In this document: positions 43,280 through 51,103 of the stretch, piece after piece | How positions within the stretch are numbered: the first letter of the stretch is position 1 | Layout of the letters: each line of letters opens with the position of its first letter | Assembly (NCBI GenBank): GCA_046349255.1 | Contig: JAXMCR010000004.1 | Coordinates: 186,001 to 250,000 of the forward strand | From: DAIODI01 sp046349255 | Lineage (GTDB): Bacteria > Pseudomonadota > Alphaproteobacteria > Rhizobiales > Aestuariivirgaceae | DNA: 64,000 bases | Reading direction: 5' to 3' | Notes under the pieces: model-generated | The model's database searches: none | What the model was told of the DNA's origin: nothing | The model's input: the letters and a program-made list of their open reading frames with translations, nothing else | Program-made: the position numbers and the translations under genes

Positions 43280-44361
43280 GCGAGTTCGCGCGTACTCTCG
43301 TCGAGGCGATCCGGCGCGACGGGCCGATGCGCCTCGACCGCTACATGGAGCGGTGTATCGCGCACTACTACGCGACGCGCGATCCGTTCGGCGCGCGCGG
43401 CGACTTCGTCACGGCGCCGGAAGTGTCGCAGATGTTCGGCGAGCTCATCGGCGTCTGGTGCGCATCGACCTACGAGGTGATGGGTTCGCCGAAGCGCCTG
43501 CTGCTCGTCGAACTCGGACCCGGCCGCGGCACGCTGATGGCGGACCTCCTGCGCGCCGCCAAGGTCGCGCCGCGCTTTCTCGACGCGGTCGAGGTGCATC
43601 TCGTCGAGACGAGCCCCACGCTGCGCGAACGGCAGGCCGAGGCGTTGCGGGACCGGGAGGTGCACTGGCACGAAAGCCTCGACACCGTGCCGCACGGACC
43701 GATCATCCTGGTCGCGAACGAGTTCTTCGACGCGCTCCCCGTGCGCCAGCTCGTGCGGCGGGGCGACGCCTATCACGAACGCTTCGTCGAGGCGGGCGAG
43801 GAGGTGACGCTTCGTATCGTCGAAGAGGGCACGCCCGTGTCGCCGGTGCTGGTCCCGGCGTTCGCCGCCGCGGCGGGCGAGGGGGAGACCGTCGAGATCT
43901 CGCCGGCGCGAGACGACGTCGCGCGCGCCATCGGCAAGCGGCTGTCGCGGCATTCGGCAGCACTGCTCGCGATCGATTACGGGCACGTCGCATCGGCTTG
44001 CGGAGACACGCTGCAGGCCCTGTCGCAGCACCAGTACGCGAACGTTCTCGACGCGCCGGGCGATGCCGACCTCACCGCGCACGTCGATTTTCAGGCGCTC
44101 GGGGAGGCGCTTGCCGCAGCGGGCGCGGCGGTGCTACCGCCGATGACGCAAGGGGCGTTCCTCCTCGCCATGGGTCTGCGCGAACGCGAGGCGGCATTGA
44201 AGCGCAATGCGGATGCACGCGGCCGCCTGCAGATCGCCGCACAGGCGCAGCGGCTTGCGGCGGAGGGCCAGATGGGGCACCTGTTCAAGGTGCTCGTGGC
44301 GACCCACCCGGAGGTGCCGCCGCCCTATCCCTTCACCCCCGCTTCCCAAGGGTCCACATGA
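43276..44361 (+). CDS. SAM-dependent methyltransferase, MidA/NDUFAF7 family
   Basis: A 361-residue class-I methyltransferase. The family opening MRLDRYMERCIAHYYATRDP, GDFVTAPEVSQMFGELIGVW (about 42-61) and the SAM-binding LLLVELGPGRGTLMADLLRA (about 75-94) are present, as is ANEFFDALPVRQL. The mitochondrial relative NDUFAF7 dimethylates an arginine of a complex I subunit; a similar role in bacterial complex I is a reasonable but untested inference. Coupled by ATGA overlaps to lgt before it and pgeF after it. Confidence 0.88.
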   Translation: MSEFARTLVEAIRRDGPMRLDRYMERCIAHYYATRDPFGARGDFVTAPEVSQMFGELIGVWCASTYEVMGSPKRLLLVELGPGRGTLMADLLRAAKVAPRFLDAVEVHLVETSPTLRERQAEALRDREVHWHESLDTVPHGPIILVANEFFDALPVRQLVRRGDAYHERFVEAGEEVTLRIVEEGTPVSPVLVPAFAAAAGEGETVEISPARDDVARAIGKRLSRHSAALLAIDYGHVASACGDTLQALSQHQYANVLDAPGDADLTAHVDFQALGEALAAAGAAVLPPMTQGAFLLAMGLREREAALKRNADARGRLQIAAQAQRLAAEGQMGHLFKVLVATHPEVPPPYPFTPASQGST

Positions 44362-45125
44362 TCAAGTCGCGCCGGTTGTCGAGAGTGAAGGGCGTTTCGC
44401 ACGGCTTCTTCACGCGGGAAGGCGGAACGTCCGACGGCCTCTACGCCTCGCTCAACTGCGGCTTCGGCTCGGGGGACGACAAGGAGCGGGTTGCTGCCAA
44501 CCGTGCGCGCGTGGCGAAGAAGCTCGCAGCCGCCCCCGAGCGGCTCCTCACCGTGTGGCAGTCGCACAGCCCGATCGTGGTGCAGGCGCGCGAACCGTGG
44601 GACGTGCGCAAGCCGCCGGAGGGCGATGCGATCGTCACCAACGTTCCCGGCCTCGCCGTGGGAGTGCTGACGGCCGACTGCTCGCCGGTGCTGTTTGCCG
44701 ATGCGACGATGGGCATCGTCGCCGCCGCGCACGCCGGATGGAAGGGCGCGCTCGGCGGCGTGCTGGAGGCGACGCTCGACGAGATCGAGAAGCTCGGCGG
44801 CCATCGTCGCCATGTCACGGTGGCGATCGGCCCCACGATCTCGCAGGCGAGTTACGAGGTGGACGACGGGTTTCGCAAACGCTTCCTCGACAGCGAGCCA
44901 GGCAATCACCGCTTCTTCGCCGAGGGCAAGCGCGAGGGCCATTGGCAGTTCGATCTCCCGGGCTACGTGCGATTCCGGCTCGAGGCCGTTGGTGTGCGGA
45001 CGATCGAGGATCTGTCGATCTGCACGTACGCGGACGAGGCGCGCTTCTACAGCTTCCGTCGCACCACGCACCGCGGCGAACAGGATTATGGCCGGCAGAT
45101 CTCGGCGATCATGCTGAAGGACTGA
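44358..45125 (+). CDS. pgeF: Multicopper polyphenol oxidase-fold protein (PgeF, laccase domain)
   Basis: A 255-residue YfiH/DUF152 protein. The metal-binding residues are seen in VWQSHSPIVV, VGVLTADCSPVLFAD and IVAAAHAGWKGALGG (about 115-130), with the C-terminal RFYSFRRTTH. PgeF of E. coli edits peptidoglycan precursors by cleaving UDP-MurNAc-L-Ser, and homologues also act on adenosine. It closes the lgt-midA-pgeF operon and converges with a small membrane-protein gene 7 bases away. Confidence 0.9.
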   Translation: MIKSRRLSRVKGVSHGFFTREGGTSDGLYASLNCGFGSGDDKERVAANRARVAKKLAAAPERLLTVWQSHSPIVVQAREPWDVRKPPEGDAIVTNVPGLAVGVLTADCSPVLFADATMGIVAAAHAGWKGALGGVLEATLDEIEKLGGHRRHVTVAIGPTISQASYEVDDGFRKRFLDSEPGNHRFFAEGKREGHWQFDLPGYVRFRLEAVGVRTIEDLSICTYADEARFYSFRRTTHRGEQDYGRQISAIMLKD

Positions 45126-45132
45126 GGTTGCC

Positions 45133-45372
45133 TCAGTTGCCGCCCGACGCGGCGTGCCGTTCGAGGTCGAGATGAGCGAGGGTCGCGTTGGCCGCGGACG
45201 GGCGATGGACGACGCCCAGAGCGGTCGCGAATCCGAGGCCGATCAGTACACAGAAAATCAGAACCAGTGGCATCGCCGGAGCGATGTCGACCTCCGGTTC
45301 CGGCGGACGGTTTTGGCCACGCGACCGTCGTGGCGCGGAAAGGACGGGTGTTCCCAGGAGCTCGAAATCCAT
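45133..45372 (-). CDS. Small single-span membrane protein, unknown
   Basis: A 79-residue protein I do not recognise. ATG 45372 (MDFELLGTPVLSAPRRSRG) has an excellent GAGGAG seven bases upstream on the minus strand. The N-terminal 30 residues are basic and proline-rich, followed by one span (PLVLIFCVLIGLGFATALGV, about 36-55) and a short Ala/His tail. The 3' end is 7 bases from the pgeF stop. Basic residues before the span suggest the N-terminus is cytoplasmic. Function unknown. Confidence 0.6.
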   Translation of the reverse strand: MDFELLGTPVLSAPRRSRGQNRPPEPEVDIAPAMPLVLIFCVLIGLGFATALGVVHRPSAANATLAHLDLERHAASGGN

Positions 45373-45532
45373 CGCCGCTCTCCTCGTGTCGGGGGCGCGT
45401 TCTGCGCCGTGGACCACGGTACGAGAGCGAAACTGCAATGAATGGCAGGTCGTGCGATGTGCGTTTTGCTACAGCAGCGCCACACGGCGCGTATTTGACT
45501 TAGGCCCGTCCAGATTTCGGCAGGAGACGGGG

Positions 45533-45586
45533 GTGGACGACGACGAAAAGATGTCAAAGATCATCCAGGATATGGAAATTTTTTGA
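45533..45586 (+). CDS. Candidate 17-residue mini-ORF
   Basis: GTG 45533 is preceded by AGGAG at six bases and opens MDDDEKMSKIIQDMEIF then TGA. It lies in the 317-base gap between the small membrane gene and rcnA. Its stop overlaps a TTGACA that could be the -35 box of a short transcript ending at the terminator 45653-45683. There is no homology I know of, and such a short frame could be chance; the strong ribosome site is the only support. Confidence 0.25.
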   Translation: MDDDEKMSKIIQDMEIF

Positions 45587-45683
45587 CATATCACTGTTAT
45601 GAAGTACCATCACTCTTCGTTTGCCTGATCTGGGCATTTTCCCTACGACCTTGGGCCTCCCTCACCGGAGGCCCCGTTTTTTT
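45583..45683 (+). ncRNA. Candidate short transcript (promoter to terminator)
   Basis: TTGACA (45583-45588) and TACCAT (45605-45610), 16 bases apart, could start RNA near 45617. A perfect intrinsic terminator ends at 45683, giving about 67 bases. A nine-codon frame (MKYHHSSFA, 45599-45628) lies at its 5' edge. It may be a small RNA, an attenuated leader, or the 3' end of a transcript from farther upstream. The -10 match is weak. Confidence 0.3.
45653..45683 (+). terminator. Intrinsic terminator in the orphan intergenic region
   Basis: GGGCCTCC (45653-45660), loop CTCACC, GGAGGCCC (45667-45674), then CG and seven T residues (45677-45683). The T run is on the plus strand, so it ends a rightward transcript, yet no recognised rightward gene lies immediately upstream; rcnA, whose stop is at 45690, reads leftward. 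Confidence 0.85.
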
Positions 45684-45689
45684 GGCCTG

Positions 45690-46550
45690 TCAGACGTGGA
45701 CGCCCAGTTCGAAAAGCCCGCGCAGGGCGATGATCGTGCCGATCGTCATGACGATTCCGGCCGAGACGTAGGGCAGCCGTTCTCCCCAGGCATCGAGCCC
45801 CGCCCAGCGGGCGCGCGCGGCATTGGCGCCCCAGGCGGCGGCGACGCCCACGCCGACCATCGTGATCGCCAGGCCTACGCTGAACGCCGCCACCATGCTG
45901 AGCCCGAGCGTGAACGCCTTGAGCTGCAGGCAGATGAGCAGAACGGCGATTGCGGCAGGACAGGGAAGCAGGCCGCCCGTGAAACCGAACCAGACGATTT
46001 CAAGGTTGGTCACGTGCCGCCGGCCCGCGAACCGCCTTTCGATGTCGCGCGCGTGCGCCGCGGCATGGGGGTCGAGTCCTTCCGTCGCCGGATCATCGTG
46101 GCGGTGGTCATGATCGTAACGGTGCCCGTGACCATGCTCGTGATGATAATCGTGATCATGGTGGTGATCGTGATCGTGCCCTTGGTGGTGTTCCTCGTCC
46201 TGCTCGCTGCGCAGCATCCAGAAGATGCGGAACGCGAGCGCGATGATGAGCAGTCCCGACAGTAGCACCAGCCACGGCTCGGCGCGGTCGAGGATGAGCT
46301 TGTCGCCGAGGTAGAGGCCGACGAGCGCGATCAGCCAGACGACGATGGTGTGGCCGATGGCGGCCGAGAGACCGAGGAGCGTCGCCTGCTTCGGCGTGCC
46401 GCGAACCGCGATGATGAAGGCCGCCATCATCGACTTCGAGTGCCCGGGTTCGAGCGCGTGGAGCGCGCCGAGCACGATGGCGATCGGCAGGTAGAGCCAC
46501 GGGTTCCCCGCGCCGTTCTGGATGATCGAGGCGATGTCGGGCATGGGCAT
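45690..46550 (-). CDS. rcnA: Nickel/cobalt efflux protein RcnA
   Basis: RcnA exports Ni2+ and Co2+ across the inner membrane. The 286-residue protein matches the E. coli protein along its length: LGALHALEPGHSKSMMAAFI (about 27-46) with the metal-path His/Glu/His, six spans, and FGFTGGLLPCPAAIAVLLIC in the second half. Between them is a cytosolic loop of about 35 residues, very rich in His and Asp (HDHDHHHDHDYHHEHGHGH), the usual metal-sensing or buffering loop. It starts at the rcnR stop (TAATG), so repressor and exporter are translated from one message. Confidence 0.95.
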   Translation of the reverse strand: MPMPDIASIIQNGAGNPWLYLPIAIVLGALHALEPGHSKSMMAAFIIAVRGTPKQATLLGLSAAIGHTIVVWLIALVGLYLGDKLILDRAEPWLVLLSGLLIIALAFRIFWMLRSEQDEEHHQGHDHDHHHDHDYHHEHGHGHRYDHDHRHDDPATEGLDPHAAAHARDIERRFAGRRHVTNLEIVWFGFTGGLLPCPAAIAVLLICLQLKAFTLGLSMVAAFSVGLAITMVGVGVAAAWGANAARARWAGLDAWGERLPYVSAGIVMTIGTIIALRGLFELGVHV

Positions 46551-46819
46551 TACTTCAGGTAGGTGCGCACCACATCGATCAGTTCGTCGGCGCTGCGTCG
46601 GCGCTCGGCGGCAACCGGCGCATCGAGGATGTGCACCTTGATGTGATCCTCGATCAGTTCCGCCGTGAGCCCGTTGAGGGCGCCGCGGATCGAGGCGACG
46701 AGTTGCAGCACGTCGGCGCAGCCGAGTTCCGATTCGAGACCGCGCTCGACCGCTTCGACCTGCCCCCGGATGCGGCGCACCCGCGCCAGCAACGCGTTCT
46801 TTTCCCGGATCGTGTGCAT
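46550..46819 (-). CDS. rcnR: Nickel/cobalt-responsive repressor RcnR (CsoR/RcnR family)
   Basis: An 89-residue all-helical tetrameric repressor that releases DNA when it binds Ni2+ or Co2+. All four metal ligands of E. coli RcnR are kept with the same spacing: His2, Cys34, His59 and His63 (E. coli His3, Cys35, His60, His64). This fingerprint separates it from copper-sensing CsoR and from FrmR. The start ATG 46819 has AAGGA upstream. It is the first gene of the rcnR-rcnA operon and a G-tract operator candidate lies 24 bases upstream, so autoregulation is expected. Confidence 0.92.
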   Translation of the reverse strand: MHTIREKNALLARVRRIRGQVEAVERGLESELGCADVLQLVASIRGALNGLTAELIEDHIKVHILDAPVAAERRRSADELIDVVRTYLK

Positions 46820-46842
46820 GGCGCTTCCTTGGAAAGTTAGGG

Positions 46843-46853
46843 TAGGGGGGTAT
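46843..46853. promoter_or_regulatory. Candidate RcnR operator (G-tract)
   Basis: TAGGGGGGTAT: a run of six G flanked by TA on both sides, 24 bases upstream of the rcnR start. RcnR/CsoR operators are G/C tracts with flanking A/T repeats, so this is a good candidate. On the minus strand TATAGC adjoins it and could be the -10 box. Confidence 0.6.
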
Positions 46854-47003
46854 GCTATAGACGCCATGTGCGGGCGGCGCAACGGATCTCCTGGGCCTCG
46901 GGCTCGCCTGCTTCCGGCACGCACAAGCCATACGGAATTTTGTCAGCCGCCGGCCGCGCCGCGATGCCAAGATCAGCGGCGTCAGAATCGGGAGGGAAAC
47001 CGC

Positions 47004-48155
47004 ATGGCCGTGCATTTCGAGATGGCGGAGTTCAAGGCGCGTCAGCGCAAGGTGCTGAAGCAGATGGAGGCCGCAAAGCTCGACGGCCTGCTCATGTTCA
47101 ATCAGGAGAGCATGTACCACCTCACGGGGTACGACACCTTCGGGTTCTGCTTCTTCCAGTGCCTCTATCTTGGCGCCGACGGGCGCATCGCTCTCTTGAC
47201 GCGCGCGCCGGACCTTCGGCAGGCGCAGCACACCTCGATCATCAAGGACATCCGCATCTGGACCGACAAGGCCGGTGCGAAGCCAGCCGAACAGCTGCGC
47301 GACATGCTCGACAGCCTCGGCGCGCGTGGCAAACGCCTCGGCGTCGAGACCAACGCCTACGGCCTTACGCACTTCAACGGCAAGGCGCTCGAGGCGGCGA
47401 TGGAGGGCTTTGCGACGCTGGTCGAGGCGTCGAACATCGTCAACGAAACCCGCATCGTGAAGTCGGACGCGGAACTCGAGTACGTGCGCAAGGCAGGTAA
47501 GCTCGGCGACAAGGCGCTGAAGGCCGCCGTCGAGCTCACCCGTGCCGGGGCTGACGAAGGCGAAATCCTCGCCGCCCAACAGGCGGCCGTCTTTGCTGGT
47601 GGTGGCGATTATCCCGGCAACGAGTTCATCATCGGGTCGGGTCACGACGCGCTGCTTTGCCGCTACAAGTCGGGCCGGCGGAAGCTCTCCAGGCGCGACC
47701 AGCTCACGCTCGAATGGGCAGGGGTCTACCGGCATTACCACGCGGCCTTCATGCGGACGCTGATCGTCGGCGAACCGACGAAGCGCCACGTCGAGATGCA
47801 CAAGGCCTGCCGCGCCGCGCTGAAGGCTTGCGAAGAGGCGCTTCGCCCAGGCCACACCGCCGGCGACGTGTTCGACGCGCACGCCCGCGTGATGGACGAG
47901 CACGGCATGAAGCCGCACCGCATGAACGCCTGTGGCTATGCGCTGGGCGCGAAGTTCACGCCGTCGTGGATGGATTACCCGATGTTCTACACGGGGAACC
48001 CGGTGGCGCTCCTGCCCGGCATGGTGTTCTTCGTCCACATGATCTTGATGGACAGTGAGACCGAGACCGCGATGACGCTCGGGCGCACCTACATCCTGAC
48101 GAAGGACGATCCGGAACCGGTGTCGAAGTATCCTTTGAGCCTGATCACGCGCTGA
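47004..48155 (+). CDS. M24-fold hydrolase lacking metal ligands (ectoine-hydrolase-like)
   Basis: A 383-residue protein with the creatinase N-terminal domain (about 10-145) and the pita-bread M24 domain (about 150-365). The five metal ligands of methionine aminopeptidase/prolidase are missing: the first Asp is Glu237 (LEWAG), the second is Ala248 (HYHAAFMRT), the His site reads NACGYALG, and the two Glu sites read MVFFVHMIL and LGRTYIL. This pattern resembles ectoine hydrolase (DoeA/EutD), which works without metal. The deacetylase partner (DoeB/EutE) is not adjacent, so the substrate is open. ATG 47004 follows GGGAGGG. It is divergent from rcnR. Confidence 0.8.
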   Translation: MAVHFEMAEFKARQRKVLKQMEAAKLDGLLMFNQESMYHLTGYDTFGFCFFQCLYLGADGRIALLTRAPDLRQAQHTSIIKDIRIWTDKAGAKPAEQLRDMLDSLGARGKRLGVETNAYGLTHFNGKALEAAMEGFATLVEASNIVNETRIVKSDAELEYVRKAGKLGDKALKAAVELTRAGADEGEILAAQQAAVFAGGGDYPGNEFIIGSGHDALLCRYKSGRRKLSRRDQLTLEWAGVYRHYHAAFMRTLIVGEPTKRHVEMHKACRAALKACEEALRPGHTAGDVFDAHARVMDEHGMKPHRMNACGYALGAKFTPSWMDYPMFYTGNPVALLPGMVFFVHMILMDSETETAMTLGRTYILTKDDPEPVSKYPLSLITR

Positions 48156-48317
48156 CCCGCCACGATTGAGCCGCGATCCTCGCTAGTCTCTGCGGCGTTG
48201 ACGGTTGCAGCAGCTGCCAAGCCTCGCGCCAATTTGCGCTGCAAGAGGCTTGCCCGGCTCGGCGCAAGTCGTCAGAACGTGGGACGGGTACGGCGAACGG
48301 TCGGTTCGCCTGAAGGG

Positions 48318-49451
48318 GTGTCATTGAGGGCCGCAAGGTTCAGCCCGATCGCGATCGTGGGGCGCGCTGCATTGCTCGGCGTGCTGCTTCTCGTGGCTGC
48401 CTGCACGGCCGCGGGACCGACGAACACGCCGTTTGCGAAGTACCAGCCGGGATCGCCCACCGCTCAGGCCGCGCCGCCGGTTCGGATCGGCGTCGTCAAC
48501 GGCATGCCCGAGGACAAGCGCAAGGCGCTGAAGCAGGCGCTCGTCGTCGAGGCAACCCAGCGCCAGATCCCGATCGTCGCCGAGACCGACACCAACGCCA
48601 TCACGATCACCGGAGACGTGCGTGCGGTACCCTCTGCGGAGACCGTTTCGATCGACTACCGCTGGGCGGTGGTCGGGAAGGGCGGTTCGATCCTCTACAC
48701 GATGCAGGGCCAGGAAACCGTTCCGAAGGCGCAGGGCGACGTCTGGGCTTCGCTCGATCCTGTCGTAACCAAGCGCATCGCCGCGATTTCGGCCGAAGAC
48801 CTTTCGGCGCGGCTCGGCCAGATGGGCTTTGCGACGCAGGTCGGCGGTATCCCGCCGCCGCCCGACGCCTACGTGAAGGCGGGCCCGGGCGCGGAGAAGG
48901 ACATCGACTACGCGATGATGAATAACGTGCCCCTCGGCCCCTATGGCGAGGCGGTGAAGCAGGGGCGGGCAGCGTCCGACAGCGTCAACCAGGTGGCCTC
49001 GACGACGCCGCCGCAGGAACCGCCTGCCGACGCGGTGCCGCCGCCGGAAAAGACCGCTTCCGCGATGGAGGCGACTCCCGGCGCCAACACGACCCACATC
49101 CGCGCGGCGCGTGTCAGCGGCGTCACCGGCTCGCCCGGCAAGGGCAATGCCGAGCTCGCCAACGCCATGCGCCGCACGCTCGCCGATGCGGGATGGCCGG
49201 TCGTCGACAAAGCGGCCCCGGACGCGATCGACATCTCCGGCGAGGTTTCGCTCGGGCCCATGGGGAGCGAGACCCAGCGCGTGCTCCTCAACTGGACGGT
49301 GAAGATGCCCGACGGCACCGTCATCGGCACGCTGAAGCAGGGCAACGAGATCAAGCCCGGCTCGCTGGACGCGGGCTGGGGCGACACGGCCTACCTCGCC
49401 ACACAGGCCGCCTCCGAAGGCATCTTCGACCTCGTCAACAAGCTGCGCTGA
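48318..49451 (+). CDS. Lipoprotein with two copies of an unknown domain
   Basis: About 377 residues. The N-terminus is a lipoprotein signal (VGRAALLGVLLLVAACTAAG) with the lipobox cysteine near residue 29, so it is membrane-anchored. Two similar units follow, about residues 55-167 (VRIGVVNGMPEDKRKALKQA, TITGDV, WAVVGKGGSILYTMQGQE) and 259-377 (ARVSGVTGSPGKGNAELANA, DISGEV, WTVKMPDGTVIGTLKQGNE), joined by a Pro/Ala-rich linker. I recognise no named family. GTG 48318 or TTG 48324 (AAGGGG just upstream) is the likely start; an earlier frame opening would bury the signal peptide. Function unknown. Confidence 0.75.
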   Translation: MSLRAARFSPIAIVGRAALLGVLLLVAACTAAGPTNTPFAKYQPGSPTAQAAPPVRIGVVNGMPEDKRKALKQALVVEATQRQIPIVAETDTNAITITGDVRAVPSAETVSIDYRWAVVGKGGSILYTMQGQETVPKAQGDVWASLDPVVTKRIAAISAEDLSARLGQMGFATQVGGIPPPPDAYVKAGPGAEKDIDYAMMNNVPLGPYGEAVKQGRAASDSVNQVASTTPPQEPPADAVPPPEKTASAMEATPGANTTHIRAARVSGVTGSPGKGNAELANAMRRTLADAGWPVVDKAAPDAIDISGEVSLGPMGSETQRVLLNWTVKMPDGTVIGTLKQGNEIKPGSLDAGWGDTAYLATQAASEGIFDLVNKLR

Positions 49452-49500
49452 AAACTGCCGGTTTTCCCAAACTTTCCTTGTGCGGAAAGAGCTTGCGCAG

Positions 49501-49530
49501 TTGGCAAGCCCCCCGGCGGGTTGTTATAGA
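49501..49530 (+). promoter_or_regulatory. Candidate sigma70-type promoter of prs
   Basis: TTGGCA (49501-49506), 18-base spacer, TATAGA (49525-49530). It is 38 bases upstream of the prs ATG, in a 117-base gap. Consensus match only. Confidence 0.55.
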
Positions 49531-49568
49531 GCCGCACGAACGTCCTGTCGTCCCCGCCGGAGAGCGCG

Positions 49569-50504
49569 ATGAAGCTGGTTTGCGGAAACTCCAATCGTCC
49601 GCTCGCGGAAGCCATCGCCGCCTACCTCAGCCTCCCCTTGTCGCGTTGCGTCGTCCGCCGATTTGCCGACATGGAGGTTTTCGTCGAGATCCAGGAGAAT
49701 GTCCGCGGCGAGGACGTGTTCGTCATTCAGTCCACGTCGTTTCCGGCGAACGACCACCTGATGGAGTTGCTGATCATCATCGACGCGCTGCGCCGGGCCT
49801 CCGCTCGCCGCATCACGGCGGTGATGCCGTACTTCGGCTACGCCCGGCAGGACCGTAAGCCGGGGCCGCGGACGCCGATCTCCGCGAAGCTCGTCGCCAA
49901 CATGATCGAGCGGGCTGGCGCCGATCGCGTGCTGACGCTCGACCTGCACGCCGGCCAGATCCAGGGCTTTTTCGACCTGCCGACGGACAACCTGTTCTCC
50001 AGTCCGGTGATGGTGCGCGACATCAAGGAGAAGTTCGCGCCCGAGCAGCCGATCACCGTCGTCTCGCCGGACGTGGGCGGTGTGGTGCGCGCGCGCGGCC
50101 TTGCCAAGCGCATTGGCGCGCCGCTCGCCATCGTCGACAAGCGGCGCGAGCGGGCGGGCGAATCGGAAGTGATGAACATCATCGGCGACGTCGCCGGCAC
50201 CTCCTGCATCCTGGTCGACGACATCGTCGATTCCGGCGGCACGCTCTGCAATGCCGCCGACGCCCTGCTGGCGCACGGCGCGACCGACGTCTCGGCCTAT
50301 ATCACCCACGGTGTGCTGTCGGGTGGCGCCGTCGCCCGCATCACCGCCTCGAAGCTCAAGCAACTCGTCATCACCGACTCGATCCAGCCGACCGAGGCGG
50401 TCCGGGTGTCGCGCAACATGCGCGTGCTGTCGATTGCGCCGCTGATCGGCGAGGCAGTCGGGCGCACCGCGCGCGAAGAGTCGGTTTCGAGCCTGTTCGA
50501 CTGA
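49569..50504 (+). CDS. prs: Ribose-phosphate pyrophosphokinase
   Basis: Makes PRPP from ribose 5-phosphate and ATP for purine, pyrimidine, histidine and tryptophan synthesis. The 311-residue class-I enzyme has the flexible-loop region YFGYARQDRKPGPRTPISAK (about 92-111), LTLDLHAGQIQGFFDLPTD (about 123-141) and the PRPP-binding loop CILVDDIVDSGGTL (about 213-226). Its product feeds Apt, encoded 6 kb downstream. A sigma70-like promoter is visible upstream and no gene follows closely, so it is probably monocistronic. Confidence 0.95.
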   Translation: MKLVCGNSNRPLAEAIAAYLSLPLSRCVVRRFADMEVFVEIQENVRGEDVFVIQSTSFPANDHLMELLIIIDALRRASARRITAVMPYFGYARQDRKPGPRTPISAKLVANMIERAGADRVLTLDLHAGQIQGFFDLPTDNLFSSPVMVRDIKEKFAPEQPITVVSPDVGGVVRARGLAKRIGAPLAIVDKRRERAGESEVMNIIGDVAGTSCILVDDIVDSGGTLCNAADALLAHGATDVSAYITHGVLSGGAVARITASKLKQLVITDSIQPTEAVRVSRNMRVLSIAPLIGEAVGRTAREESVSSLFD

Positions 50505-50631
50505 CCTCTCCCTCCAAAAGGCTCCGCGAGCGTTAACGGGCGCGGCTTCGCGCACCGGTTGGTTGTCCCGTTCCGGCACGCGCGCTTAACGTTTCCTTAA
50601 AGGATGCGGCACATCCGAAGGATCGCCCCCC

Positions 50632-50952
50632 ATGCGAGTCATCGCATTGACGCTTCTCGCCGTGCTCGCCGGCTCCGGCCTTGCGCGCGCGGAGAACGCC
50701 GACATTGTCGAACAGAACGGCGTGTTGATCTTCTATCCCCCCGGAACCGCCGCCGAGGCTGCAGCGGCGGAGGAAGCCGCGAAGAACCGTCCCATCGTCA
50801 TCAACAAGATCGCGAACCAGCAGGCGACCGTCATTACGACCGGTCTGGCAGGCGGTGGCTGGTGGCCTTACGGGACCGGGCTCGACCCGCGCGTGTTCCA
50901 GAATTATCCCTGCTTCTGCCGCATGTACAGCGGGCCACGATACCCCTTCTGA
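50632..50952 (+). CDS. Small secreted protein, unknown
   Basis: A 106-residue exported protein: signal peptide at residues 1-20 (ending GLARAEN), then a mature part with IVEQNGVLIFYPPGTAAEAA, an Ala/Glu helix, and a Gly/Trp/Pro-rich C-terminus (GGGWWPYGTG, CFCRMYSGPRYPF) with two cysteines. I know no domain for it. It stands alone between prs and rplY. The 127 bases upstream are without a gene. Confidence 0.6.
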   Translation: MRVIALTLLAVLAGSGLARAENADIVEQNGVLIFYPPGTAAEAAAAEEAAKNRPIVINKIANQQATVITTGLAGGGWWPYGTGLDPRVFQNYPCFCRMYSGPRYPF

Positions 50953-50971
50953 ACGGCGGTTTCCGGCGGGG

Positions 50972-51000
50972 TTGTCTCGCGCGGCGCGTGCGGCTATAAG
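50972..51000 (+). promoter_or_regulatory. Candidate sigma70-type promoter of rplY
   Basis: TTGTCT (50972-50977), 17-base spacer, TATAAG (50995-51000). This would give a leader of about 97 bases before the rplY ATG at 51104. Confidence 0.55.
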
Positions 51001-51103
51001 CTCGCGCGCCGGGCGACGATCACCCCTGGAGGAAGGCCCGGCGATGCGCTCTCGCGGATAGTCCGCTGAATCCGCATTCCTCTCGATACATCAGGAGTTT
51101 GCC

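Noticed and set aside
50855..51061. Possible small gene between the secreted protein and rplY
   Set aside because: It overlaps the end of the secreted-protein gene in another frame and crosses the likely rplY promoter; no ribosome site or homology supports it.
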